Shown one piece after another: positions 33,936-41,717 of a stretch of 64,000 nt of DNA. Both the position numbers and the translations under genes were made by a program. The stretch is from positions 1 through 64,000 of the forward strand of contig NZ_BAYA01000021.1 in the NCBI RefSeq assembly GCF_000685015.1, given 5' to 3'. Origin of the DNA: Paraburkholderia bannensis NBRC 103871. Its GTDB lineage: Bacteria; Pseudomonadota; Gammaproteobacteria; Burkholderiales; Burkholderiaceae. Position 1 is the stretch's first letter. Each line of letters starts with the position of its first letter. A model generated the notes under the pieces. The model did not search any database, had not been told where the DNA came from, and saw only the letters and a program-made list of their open reading frames with translations.

Positions 33936-34366
33936 CCACGGCGTTGACGATACGGCCCGCCGCGCCCGCAGACCGGCCTGCGTTGCGCGAACTGTTCCTG
34001 CATGCGCGGCGCGAGGCGTTCTTCTGGCAGGCTGCCGGGCATTTGCGGCTCGAAGATTTCGACCAGCAAACCGAAGGCGAAGACCTGATCGTCGCGCTCG
34101 ACGGCGACGCGCATCTGGCGGGCTTCATCTCGGTCTGGACGCCCGACCACTTCATCCATCATCTGTTCGTCGCCCCGTCAAGGCAGCGGCAAGGCGTGGG
34201 ACGCGCCTTGCTGCGCGCGCTGCCGCAATGGCGCGCCCAGCGCTACCGGCTCAAGTGCCTCACGCGCAACGAGGCCGCCCTGGCGTTCTATCGCGCGCAA
34301 GACTTCACGCCGATCGACGCGGGCGTGTCCGGGGACGGCGCCTGGCTGCTGCTCGAATCGCCCTGA
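33932..34366 (+). CDS. GNAT-family N-acetyltransferase
   Basis: A 144-residue GNAT protein: LTIRPAAPADRPALRELFL at the start, LAGFISVWTPDHFIHHLFV in the central strands, the acetyl-CoA loop SRQRQGVGRALLRA and CLTRNEAALAFYRAQDF near the end. I start it at the TTG 33932, which overlaps the ppgK stop as TTGA, giving a complete N-terminus; no ATG is available before the fold begins. Termination-reinitiation after ppgK is therefore likely. The acetyl acceptor is unknown, and its place in the zwf-ppgK operon may hint at regulation of carbon metabolism. Confidence 0.75.
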   Translation: MTTALTIRPAAPADRPALRELFLHARREAFFWQAAGHLRLEDFDQQTEGEDLIVALDGDAHLAGFISVWTPDHFIHHLFVAPSRQRQGVGRALLRALPQWRAQRYRLKCLTRNEAALAFYRAQDFTPIDAGVSGDGAWLLLESP

Positions 34367-34545
34367 ATATCCGCCACGCATCAAATCAGCAATATTTACC
34401 TGCCTTGCAGAGATGAAACGGCATAAAGAACCCGTTCAGCAAGCGAGCGAAGGGCGAGACGGAGTATATTGAGATGTGGGGCGGCGGCCACGTACTGCCG
34501 CCTCGAAGCCATCGCCGATGGCACGCCTTTTTACTCCGTTGCTCC

Positions 34546-35892
34546 ATGTCAGAAGATTCCGCCCAAGCCCACGCGCCATCGGGCATTGCGTCGTTGCCCC
34601 TGCTCTCGTGGGGCAGCCATATCGGCCAGCTGTTTCGCTCGGCCGACGATCTGCGCGACTTCCTCGTCCCCTATTTCCAGGCGGGCATCGAGAACCACGA
34701 GCGCTGCCTGTGGGTCACCGAAGCGCCGTTCAGCGCCGACGACGCGCGCGCCGCCCTGCGCACGGTCGTCCCCGATCTGGACGCGCGCGAACAGCAAGGC
34801 CAGATCGAGATTCTGGACGTGCGCAGCTTCTACGCGAAAGGCGCGGCGCTGAGCGCGGAGGCCCTCATCGAAGGCCTGCTGGAGCGCGAACGCAACGCGC
34901 TCGCCGCCGGGTATCGCGGGCTGCGCACCAACGGCAACTGTTCGTGGGTCGAGAAGACGCAATGGGACGACTTCCTCGATTACGAGTCGAGCGTGCAGCA
35001 GATGGTGCGCGGACGCAGGCTCATCTGCATGTGCAGCTATCGGCATGACGGCATGGATGCGGCCGCAACGCGCGACGTGCTCGACCGCCATCAGTTCGTG
35101 CTGCGCAGCGCGGCGTCGGATCTCGGCGACGATGCGCGATCCGCAACGGCTGCCGATGGCCCGGTTAGCGTGGATGGCCACGATGGCCACGATGGCCACG
35201 ATAGCCACGACAGCCAGCGCGACCTCGACGCCATCCAGGCCATCGCGGTGCTGGGCCACGACCTGCGCAATCCGCTCGCGGCCATCGGTGCAGGCGCGCG
35301 CCTGCTGCGCCTGGGCAAGCTCGACGAGCGCGAGCGCGCGATCTCCGAAACCATTGGCCGCAGCGTGCGCCACATGACCGCGCTCATCGACGATATCTCG
35401 GATGCGAGCCGCAGCCGGTTCGTCGACGGCATCCCATTGCGCCTCAAGCGCGACGGACTCGAAGCGTCGCTGCGCCACGCCATCGAGGAACTGCGTCTCG
35501 CGCATCCATTGCGCCGCATCGACCTCACGCTGTCGCTCACGCGCCCTGTCGCCACCGACCCGGTCTACATGGCGCGCATGCTCTCGAATCTCGTCAAGAA
35601 CGCGCTCACCTATGGCGCGCAAAACGAGCCGGTCAAGGTGACGGTCAACGACGCCGACGGCCTGGTGCTGAGCGTGAGCAACCAGGGGCCGGCAATCCCA
35701 CGCGAGCTGCACGAGCGCCTGTTCGCGCCATTCACGCGCGGCCCTGTGCGCGAGGAACAGCGCGGCCTGGGCCTCGGTCTCTACATCGTCGCCGAAATCG
35801 CGCGGGCGCACGGCGGCAACGTCGAGCTGAATTCGGACGAAACCGAAACGCGCTTCACCTTCCGCATGCCGATCGGAGACAGCGAAAGCTAA
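34546..35892 (+). CDS. MEDS-domain sensor histidine kinase
   Basis: A 448-residue soluble sensor kinase. Residues about 20-175 form a MEDS domain (WGSHIGQLFRSADDLRDFLV, RCLWVTEAPFSADDAR, TNGNCSWVEKTQWDDFLDYE, RLICMCSYRHDGM), the sensory fold known from DcmR of methylotrophs and methanogen kinases. A His/Asp-rich linker (about 209-223) is built from DGH repeats. The HisKA box is AVLGHDLRNPLAAI (His238). The ATPase has NLVKNALTYG and GLGLGLYIVAEIARAHGG. No membrane segment is seen. The ATG at 34546 is chosen over the upstream open frame because it gives the family N-terminus. No response regulator gene adjoins. Confidence 0.87.
   Translation: MSEDSAQAHAPSGIASLPLLSWGSHIGQLFRSADDLRDFLVPYFQAGIENHERCLWVTEAPFSADDARAALRTVVPDLDAREQQGQIEILDVRSFYAKGAALSAEALIEGLLERERNALAAGYRGLRTNGNCSWVEKTQWDDFLDYESSVQQMVRGRRLICMCSYRHDGMDAAATRDVLDRHQFVLRSAASDLGDDARSATAADGPVSVDGHDGHDGHDSHDSQRDLDAIQAIAVLGHDLRNPLAAIGAGARLLRLGKLDERERAISETIGRSVRHMTALIDDISDASRSRFVDGIPLRLKRDGLEASLRHAIEELRLAHPLRRIDLTLSLTRPVATDPVYMARMLSNLVKNALTYGAQNEPVKVTVNDADGLVLSVSNQGPAIPRELHERLFAPFTRGPVREEQRGLGLGLYIVAEIARAHGGNVELNSDETETRFTFRMPIGDSES
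35173..35217 (+). repeat. Tandem 9-bp repeat inside the MEDS kinase gene
   Basis: Three exact and two diverged copies of GATGGCCAC in frame encode (Asp-Gly-His)3 followed by Asp-Ser-His-Asp-Ser. It lies exactly in the linker between the MEDS and HisKA domains. Such repeats can change copy number by slippage. Confidence 0.85.
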
Positions 35893-35983
35893 GCGCTTCA
35901 TCGTTGCAAGGGCGTTGTCAAAGTTTCGATATATACGCGAGAATATATTGATACCGACAACCCGAAAGATGGAGCCCCCACAC

Positions 35984-36643
35984 GTGAACAGCGACACCCG
36001 AGAAGCCGTAGGCGCACCGTTTTCCGCCGCCGCGATGGAACACGCGCGCGCGAAGACGTGGCAGGCCGTCGATAACATCGCCGCGGCCATCAAACCCGGC
36101 ATGCGCGAATCCGAAGCCAACCTGCAAGGCAAGGCGATTCTTGAGCAGATGGGCATGGATCGTATCTGGCATCCGGTGCTGATCCGCTTTGGCGAAAACA
36201 CGCTGCGCACCTTCAAGGAGCGCTCCGAAACCGATCCCGTGCTGGGCGAGAACGATATTTTCTTCGTCGACCTGGGGGTGGTCTGGGATCGCCATGAGGG
36301 CGATGCGGGCGCGACCTTCGTGACCGGCGACGACGCCGAGATGAAGCGCTGCGCCGAGGCGGCAAAAACCGTCTTCGACGAAGTGGCCTCGCACTGGCGC
36401 AGCACCGGTTGCAGCGGCGCGGCGCTCTACGATTACGCCGCTGGGCGCGCGCAGGCGCATGGCTGGCGCCTGAATGTCGACATCAAGGGCCATCGCGTGA
36501 GCGACTTTCCGCATGCGATCTACAAGGCGGGCAATCTCGGCGACTTCGACCAGGCGCCCGCCGCGGGACTGTGGATCCTGGAAATCCAGATTGCGCATCC
36601 GACGCGTGCCTTCGGCGCGTTTTATGAGGATCTGCTTGTTTGA
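35984..36643 (+). CDS. M24 (creatinase/aminopeptidase) family metallopeptidase
   Basis: A 219-residue pita-bread-fold protein. The five usual metal ligands can be placed: Asp in FFVDLGVVWD, Asp in EGDAGATFV, His in SDFPHAIY, Glu in WILEIQIAHP and Glu in GAFYEDLLV. It is shorter than methionine aminopeptidases (about 260), with a compact N-terminus. I start at GTG 35984 because GGAG lies 9 bases upstream; ATG 35969 would add five residues and lacks such a site. The family includes Xaa-Pro peptidases and creatinases, and the substrate is unknown. It is followed by a LysR gene on the same strand. Confidence 0.75.
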   Translation: MNSDTREAVGAPFSAAAMEHARAKTWQAVDNIAAAIKPGMRESEANLQGKAILEQMGMDRIWHPVLIRFGENTLRTFKERSETDPVLGENDIFFVDLGVVWDRHEGDAGATFVTGDDAEMKRCAEAAKTVFDEVASHWRSTGCSGAALYDYAAGRAQAHGWRLNVDIKGHRVSDFPHAIYKAGNLGDFDQAPAAGLWILEIQIAHPTRAFGAFYEDLLV

Positions 36644-36812
36644 TTGAGCTGTTTGCAGGCATGCGGCGCACAACATACCGATCATGCGCGCCGCATAATG
36701 AACCCCGCGCAGCGTGGCCTTGCCCGCCTACCAGGCGATTTCCCTGATTTGACGCACCGATATATCGCCACGTATACAACAAGCACACGTGTCTACACTA
36801 TCGGCGGTTCGC

Positions 36813-37733
36813 ATGTCCCGGGAAGTCATCGACTCCTATTTGCTCAAGGTTCTCCACACACTCATCACGCAAGCCAGCGTCTCGCGCACCGCAGCGCTGC
36901 TCGGCCAGTCACAGCCCACCGTAAGCGTCGCGCTGCGCCGCCTGCGTGCGATGACCGGCGACCCGCTGCTCGTGCGCAGCGGCAGTCGCATGGTGCCCAC
37001 CAGTCACGCGCTCACACTGATCGAGCCTGCCGCGCAGGCGCTCGCGGGCATCGCCGCGATCCTCAATCCGACCACGGCTTTCGATCCCGCCACCACGCGG
37101 CGCACGTTCCTGATTGGCTCGCCCGATTATCTCGACGTGTTCTTTCTGCCCGCCATCGTCGACGCGTTTCATTCACAGGCGCCGCGCGCACGCATTGAAT
37201 TCCAGCACCTGATGATGGTCGACGGCGGCTATGGACATGGCCTGGAAAGCGGCACGCTCGATCTCGTGATCGGCAACTGGCGCACGCCGCCCGAGCATCT
37301 GCATTTGCAGCCGCTATGCAAGGACGACCTGGTCTGTCTGTTGCGCGCGCAACATCCGATCAAGCCCGGCACGCTGAACCAGGCGATCTATGAAGAGGCT
37401 GAGCACCTGGCCGTGACGACGCACAACGCCACGGGCCTGGGCACCATCGACGCCGAACTCGCGCGCAACGGCCTGTCCCGCAACGTGACGACCACGCTGC
37501 CCTACTTCGGCATGGCGCCCTATGTGCTGATGCGCTCGAACCTGCTGTTCACGACCACGCGCGCGCTGGCGGCGCATTATTGCAATCTGCTGCCGCTACG
37601 CATCGAGCCTTTGCCCGGCGAACCACGCGCACTCACCTATTACCAGCTTTGGCACGATCGCACGCACCGCAGCACAGCGGCGGTGTGGCTGCGCCATCTC
37701 GTGGCCGATGTGGCGAAAGGCCTGATCCACTGA
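36813..37733 (+). CDS. LysR-family transcriptional regulator
   Basis: A LysR regulator of about 306 residues. The winged helix has LLKVLHTLITQASVSRTAAL then QSQPTVSVALRRLRAMTGDP and LVRSGSRMVPTSHALTL, the NodD/NahR-like variant of the DNA-binding region. The effector domain (about 85-300) shows TFLIGSPDYLDVFFLPAIVD and LESGTLDLVIGNWRTPPEHL. A GTG at 36789 is an alternative start eight residues upstream; both have weak ribosome sites. It lies convergent to the rubredoxin reductase operon and downstream of the M24 peptidase. Which of them it controls cannot be told. Confidence 0.82.
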   Translation: MSREVIDSYLLKVLHTLITQASVSRTAALLGQSQPTVSVALRRLRAMTGDPLLVRSGSRMVPTSHALTLIEPAAQALAGIAAILNPTTAFDPATTRRTFLIGSPDYLDVFFLPAIVDAFHSQAPRARIEFQHLMMVDGGYGHGLESGTLDLVIGNWRTPPEHLHLQPLCKDDLVCLLRAQHPIKPGTLNQAIYEEAEHLAVTTHNATGLGTIDAELARNGLSRNVTTTLPYFGMAPYVLMRSNLLFTTTRALAAHYCNLLPLRIEPLPGEPRALTYYQLWHDRTHRSTAAVWLRHLVADVAKGLIH

Positions 37734-37751
37734 GCGCAACGCGCCCATACG

Positions 37752-37782
37752 AAAAAAGCACCGCGAGCGCGGCTCGCGGTGC
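37752..37782 (-). terminator. Rho-independent terminator of the Rieske-rubredoxin operon
   Basis: An 11-bp perfect stem (GCACCGCGAGC and GCTCGCGGTGC) with a GCG loop is followed on the minus strand by TTTTTTC. It lies about 150 bp downstream of the reductase stop and also separates the convergent LysR gene. Confidence 0.85.
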
Positions 37783-37931
37783 GAAACGCCTCGTATCGGC
37801 CCTCCGCTGACAGGGTTGAGCGGACGCCGCTACGCGAGCGCGACAGGGGTCGGTCAGCCGAAGCTGCCTGTCGAAGAGGACGTGCGCGCGGGAACAGCAA
37901 CGCGCGACTTGATTCGGCATCCGAATCGATG

Positions 37932-39122
37932 TTATGCGCCTGCGCCTGTCGCCATCGTCTTCAGCAACGCGGCCTTTTCGGCTGTCGCCGCGCCCAGCAG
38001 CGCGAAGCCGCTCATGCGCTGCGTCGCGTCGTCGGCACAGATGGCGCGTACGGCGTGGGCGTCGCCTTCCGTGCCGGCCTCGACTGTCCAGCGACCGTCT
38101 GCGCTGTCCGGCGTCACGATCACGGCGGGCACCGCAGGCGTCTTGACGACGACCGGCATGACCGGAAACGCCACGCGCGTGAGCGTCCCGGCAAGCGTCT
38201 GCGCAAGCGCGCGTGCCGCGTGCATGATCGGCAGCACATACGGCTGCACGCGCCCTTCAATCGCAGCGCAATCGCCGAGCGCATAGACATCGGGCGCACT
38301 CGTGCGGCACCATGCATCGGTGGCGACGCCGCCTTCGATTTCCAGGCCCGCCGCGCTAGCCAGCGACGTGCGCGGCACAAGACCTACCGCCGACACGACC
38401 AGATCCGCGTCGACTGTCGCGCCGTCGCTCAAGCTCAGCCGATAACCCGGCCCGCGCTTTGCAATCGACTGCACGCCGCGTCCCAGGCGCAAGTCGACAC
38501 CCGCCGCTCCAAGCGCGCGCGCGAAAGCATCGCCGGCCTCGGTGGGCAGCAGACGGGCAAGCGGCACGGGCGCCGGGTCGATCAACGTCACGTCGTAGCC
38601 CGCCGCCAGCAGGTCGTTGGCGAACTCGCAGCCAATCAAGCCCGCGCCCAGCAGCGCCACCGACCGGCATCCCTCCAGCCGCGCACGAAACCGTGCGTAA
38701 TCGCCGAGGTCGTTGACCGACAGCACGTCGCCCGCTCCATCGCCTTCCACCTGCACGCGGCGCGGGTCGGCGCCAGTTGCCAGCACCAGCGCGCGATACT
38801 GAAGGCGCTGCCCATCGACGACGATCGCATGTTCGTGCGGCACGATGCGCTCGACCTGCCGATGCGTCCAGACGCGCGCCTGCAACTGCTGCGCCATCGC
38901 CTGGGCGTCGAAGCGCGCAAGCGCGTGCGGTTCGGTGCGCGTCGCGAGCGCGTTGGAGAGCGCCGGTTTCGAGTAAAAGCGGCCGTCGTCGCGGCTCACG
39001 ATCAGCACGGGCGTCTCGCTATCGAGCTTGCGCAGCTCGCGTGCGAGCGTATAGCCCGCCAGCCCGCTGCCGACGATTACGATGGATTCCTGACTATCTT
39101 CCGTTTGTGTCGTCGTGCTCAT
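37932..39122 (-). CDS. NAD(P)H:rubredoxin reductase-like FAD oxidoreductase
   Basis: A 396-residue two-dinucleotide-fold flavoprotein. The FAD loop is IVIVGSGLAGYTLARELRKL (about 14-33), RFYSKPALSNALA follows, the NAD loop is SVALLGAGLIGCEFANDLLA, and the FAD-closing motif is DVYALGDCAAIEGR. It most resembles AlkT/RubB-type rubredoxin reductases, including the C-terminal domain of about 75 residues. It would pass electrons from NADH to the rubredoxin encoded immediately upstream. Its ATG overlaps the rubredoxin stop (ATGA). Confidence 0.87.
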   Translation of the reverse strand: MSTTTQTEDSQESIVIVGSGLAGYTLARELRKLDSETPVLIVSRDDGRFYSKPALSNALATRTEPHALARFDAQAMAQQLQARVWTHRQVERIVPHEHAIVVDGQRLQYRALVLATGADPRRVQVEGDGAGDVLSVNDLGDYARFRARLEGCRSVALLGAGLIGCEFANDLLAAGYDVTLIDPAPVPLARLLPTEAGDAFARALGAAGVDLRLGRGVQSIAKRGPGYRLSLSDGATVDADLVVSAVGLVPRTSLASAAGLEIEGGVATDAWCRTSAPDVYALGDCAAIEGRVQPYVLPIMHAARALAQTLAGTLTRVAFPVMPVVVKTPAVPAVIVTPDSADGRWTVEAGTEGDAHAVRAICADDATQRMSGFALLGAATAEKAALLKTMATGAGA

Positions 39123-39286
39123 GCCACCACCTGCATTTCAAAGTCATGCTTGCCCGTTGCGCAGTCGGGGCACATCCAGTCGTCGGGCACGTCTTCCCAG
39201 CGCGTGCCCGGCGCAATGCCTGCCTCGGGGATTCCCGCGGCTTCGTCGTAACGGAAGCCGCAAATCACGCATTCCCAGATTTTCAT
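39119..39286 (-). CDS. Rubredoxin
   Basis: A 55-residue rubredoxin with two CxxC knuckles (Cys6/Cys9 in ECVICGF and Cys39/Cys42 in WMCPDCATGK) binding one iron. Conserved YDEAAGIPEAGI and GTRWEDVPDDW are present. It is the shuttle between the reductase, whose ATG overlaps its stop, and a terminal oxygenase, here the Rieske protein whose stop lies 19 bp upstream. The ATG 39286 has an AGGGGAG site, and the open frame further upstream is not part of the gene. Confidence 0.93.
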   Translation of the reverse strand: MKIWECVICGFRYDEAAGIPEAGIAPGTRWEDVPDDWMCPDCATGKHDFEMQVVA

Positions 39287-39305
39287 GTTGGTGCTCCCCT
39301 TCGGC

Positions 39306-40361
39306 TCAACGCACGTACTTCTGGCCCAGGCCGATCTCGGCCAGCGCGCGGCGATACGCGCCCGACGAACGGTCGGCGAGAATCGGCGCTTCCTGCGAAC
39401 GGTCGATCGGCAGGTCTTCGGGGCATTGCAGCTCGACAATCGCGCGGTCTTCTTCGAAGACCTGGCGGTTGAACGCATAGACATCGTCGAGCGGCAAGTC
39501 CTGGTCGAAATTGCGCGCAATCGGCACGAACAGGCGCGTGTGGCGTGCGGAAACGGGACTCGCCGCATTGAGGATCGCGAGGCGTCCGTCTTCCGGGAAA
39601 TGCACCGTGAGGCGCGCGAAGAACGGCACGTCGACTTCGAAAATCCGGCGCCACACGAAACCTTCCGGCGCGCGGTGCTGCATCGACTTCGGGAAATTGC
39701 TCACGGTGCTCACGTATTCGGCGCGCAGGCCGTTCGGGCGGCGCTCCACCGAATACTGCGGCACCACCGGGTTATGCCGGTCTGCGAAGCTGTCGTGATG
39801 GATCCACGCGAAATGCGCGACGTCGATAAAACCCTCGGTCTGCCGACCCGCCGATGCGTGAATGTCGATCGAAGGCGGCAGGATCTGCTGATAGCCTTCG
39901 GTGTTCCAGGCCGGGAATTCGGGCAATGGCACCTCGCCGCCGCCCAGCGATACCCACACGAGGCCATAGGCTTCCTGCGCGGCATAGGTCGTGAGGCAAA
40001 GACGCTCCGGGATCGGCCCTTCGGGCTGCGAAGGAATATGCACGCACTTGCCGCTCGCCTCGTAGGACAGGCCGTGATAGGGGCACACCAGATTGCCGTT
40101 ATCGACCCAGCCCTGGCTCAGCGGCGCGCCGCGATGCGGGCAGACGTCGCGCGCAGCGACCACGCGGCCCTGGGTGCGATACACGACCAGCGCTTCGTCC
40201 AGCAGCGTGACGGAAATGGGCTTGTCCTGCACGTCCGCCGCGAACGCGACGGGATGCCAGTAACGGGCGAGGATTTCCCAGTCGTGGGAATCGAACGTGC
40301 AGTTGCGGGGAATGGCCGGCTGACGTGGCCGCGTGAGCGCGGCAAGCTGGGCTTGCGTCAT
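39306..40361 (-). CDS. Rieske non-heme iron oxygenase, alpha subunit (VanA-like)
   Basis: A 351-residue terminal oxygenase. The Rieske cluster is held by C74-x-H76 (CPHRGAPLS) and C93-x2-H96 (CPYHGLSYE). The catalytic iron motif FIDVAHFAWIHHD provides Asp180, His183 and His188. Length and single-subunit context match vanillate O-demethylase-type monooxygenases rather than large benzoate-type dioxygenases. I start at ATG 40361, which has an AGGAGA site; the 43 upstream open codons have no such support. It heads an operon with rubredoxin and a rubredoxin reductase instead of the usual ferredoxin or phthalate-type reductase. The substrate is unknown. Confidence 0.9.
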   Translation of the reverse strand: MTQAQLAALTRPRQPAIPRNCTFDSHDWEILARYWHPVAFAADVQDKPISVTLLDEALVVYRTQGRVVAARDVCPHRGAPLSQGWVDNGNLVCPYHGLSYEASGKCVHIPSQPEGPIPERLCLTTYAAQEAYGLVWVSLGGGEVPLPEFPAWNTEGYQQILPPSIDIHASAGRQTEGFIDVAHFAWIHHDSFADRHNPVVPQYSVERRPNGLRAEYVSTVSNFPKSMQHRAPEGFVWRRIFEVDVPFFARLTVHFPEDGRLAILNAASPVSARHTRLFVPIARNFDQDLPLDDVYAFNRQVFEEDRAIVELQCPEDLPIDRSQEAPILADRSSGAYRRALAEIGLGQKYVR

Positions 40362-40626
40362 GTTCTTGTCTCCTGGATCGTGGGTATCGTCGTAGCGTTT
40401 CGCGCTTGAGTTAAAGAGACCCGGCGAAAGGCGCTGCGTGGAAACAACGATAGCGAACCCGGCGCGCGCAACCCATACCCGCGCGTCCATGTAGTCTATG
40501 CACGCACCGGCATGGCGCCGATTCGTGAACTGGAGTTAAAGATGCTTTAAATGCCGCGGCGGTTGTCACGACGCCGAATGGGTAGAGTCGGTTTCATCCC
40601 GGTTTCCATTCAGGCAGGACAGCATC

Positions 40627-41709
40627 ATGAAGACTTATCGCATCGCAACCATTCCCGGCGACGGCATCGGCAAGGAAGTCGTGCCGGCAGGCCGCCAGGT
40701 GCTCGAAGCGCTCGCGAAGCACAGCGATCGTTTCGCTTTCGAATTCGAGGATTTCGACTGGGGCGCCGACTACTATCGCGCGCACGGCGCGATGATGCCC
40801 GCCGACGGCCTGGACGCGCTGCGCGACAAGGACGCGATCCTGTTCGGCTCGGCGGGCGATCCGGACGTGCCCGATCACATCACGCTCTGGGGCCTGCGCC
40901 TGAAGATCTGCCAGGGCTTCGACCAGTACGCCAACGTGCGGCCCACGCGCATCCTGCCGGGCATCGACGCCCCGCTCAAGCGCTGCGGCCCCGGCGATCT
41001 CGACTGGGTGATCGTGCGCGAGAATTCCGAGGGCGAATACTCGGGCGTGGGCGGCCGCGTGCATCAAGGCCATCCGATCGAGGCCGCCACCGACGTGTCG
41101 ATCATGACGCGCGCCGGAGTCGAGCGCATCCTGCGCTTCGCGTTCCGCCTCGCGCAATCGCGAGCGCGCAAGCAACTCACGGTCATCACCAAGAGCAACG
41201 CGCAGCGCCACGCGATGGTCATGTGGGACGAGATCGCGCATCAGATCGCGGTGGAGTTTCCGGACGTCAAATGGGACAAGGAACTCGTCGACGCCGCGAC
41301 GGCGCGCATGGTCAATCGGCCCGCGTCGCTCGATACGATCGTCGCGACCAACCTGCACGCCGATATCCTTAGCGACCTGGCCGCGGCGCTTGCGGGCAGC
41401 CTCGGCATTGCGCCCACCGGCAATATCGACCCCGAGCATCGTTATCCGTCGATGTTCGAGCCGATCCACGGATCGGCGTTCGACATCATGGGGCAAGGGC
41501 TGGCGAATCCGGTCGGCACCTTCTGGTCGGTCGTCATGCTGCTCGATCATCTGGGCGAAACCGAAGCCGCCGCGCGCGTGATGCACGCCATCGAAGCCGT
41601 GACCGCAGACCGTTCCCTGCATACGCGCGACCTGGGCGGCAACGCCACCACGGCGCAGGTGACGGCGGCCGTCTGCGCTTTGCTCGACAAAGTGAGCGTG
41701 ACGGCCTGA
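40627..41709 (+). CDS. Tartrate dehydrogenase / D-malate dehydrogenase (decarboxylating)
   Basis: A 360-residue member of the isocitrate/isopropylmalate dehydrogenase family. It shows IATIPGDGIGKEVVPAGRQV, ITLWGLRLKICQGFDQYANV, WVIVRENSEGEYSGVGGRVH, TKSNAQRHAMVMWDE, the metal motif TNLHADILSDLAA and EPIHGSAFDIMGQGLANPVG. The tartrate/malate subgroup (TtuC/DmlA) carries exactly these variants, distinguishing it from LeuB. It oxidises tartrate, or D-malate to pyruvate and CO2, with NAD. It is divergent from the Rieske operon, and 265 bp between the two starts should hold both promoters. It is convergent with the MFS gene. Confidence 0.88.
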   Translation: MKTYRIATIPGDGIGKEVVPAGRQVLEALAKHSDRFAFEFEDFDWGADYYRAHGAMMPADGLDALRDKDAILFGSAGDPDVPDHITLWGLRLKICQGFDQYANVRPTRILPGIDAPLKRCGPGDLDWVIVRENSEGEYSGVGGRVHQGHPIEAATDVSIMTRAGVERILRFAFRLAQSRARKQLTVITKSNAQRHAMVMWDEIAHQIAVEFPDVKWDKELVDAATARMVNRPASLDTIVATNLHADILSDLAAALAGSLGIAPTGNIDPEHRYPSMFEPIHGSAFDIMGQGLANPVGTFWSVVMLLDHLGETEAAARVMHAIEAVTADRSLHTRDLGGNATTAQVTAAVCALLDKVSVTA

Positions 41710-41717
41710 TTTAAAGG

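Noticed and set aside
35173..35217. Short tandem repeats considered as a CRISPR array
   Set aside because: The units are 9 bp, contiguous and in frame within a kinase gene, with no spacers.
40362..40490. N-terminal extension of the Rieske oxygenase by 43 codons
   Set aside because: The ATG at 40361 has a good AGGAGA site and gives the normal family N-terminus; the extension has no ribosome site.
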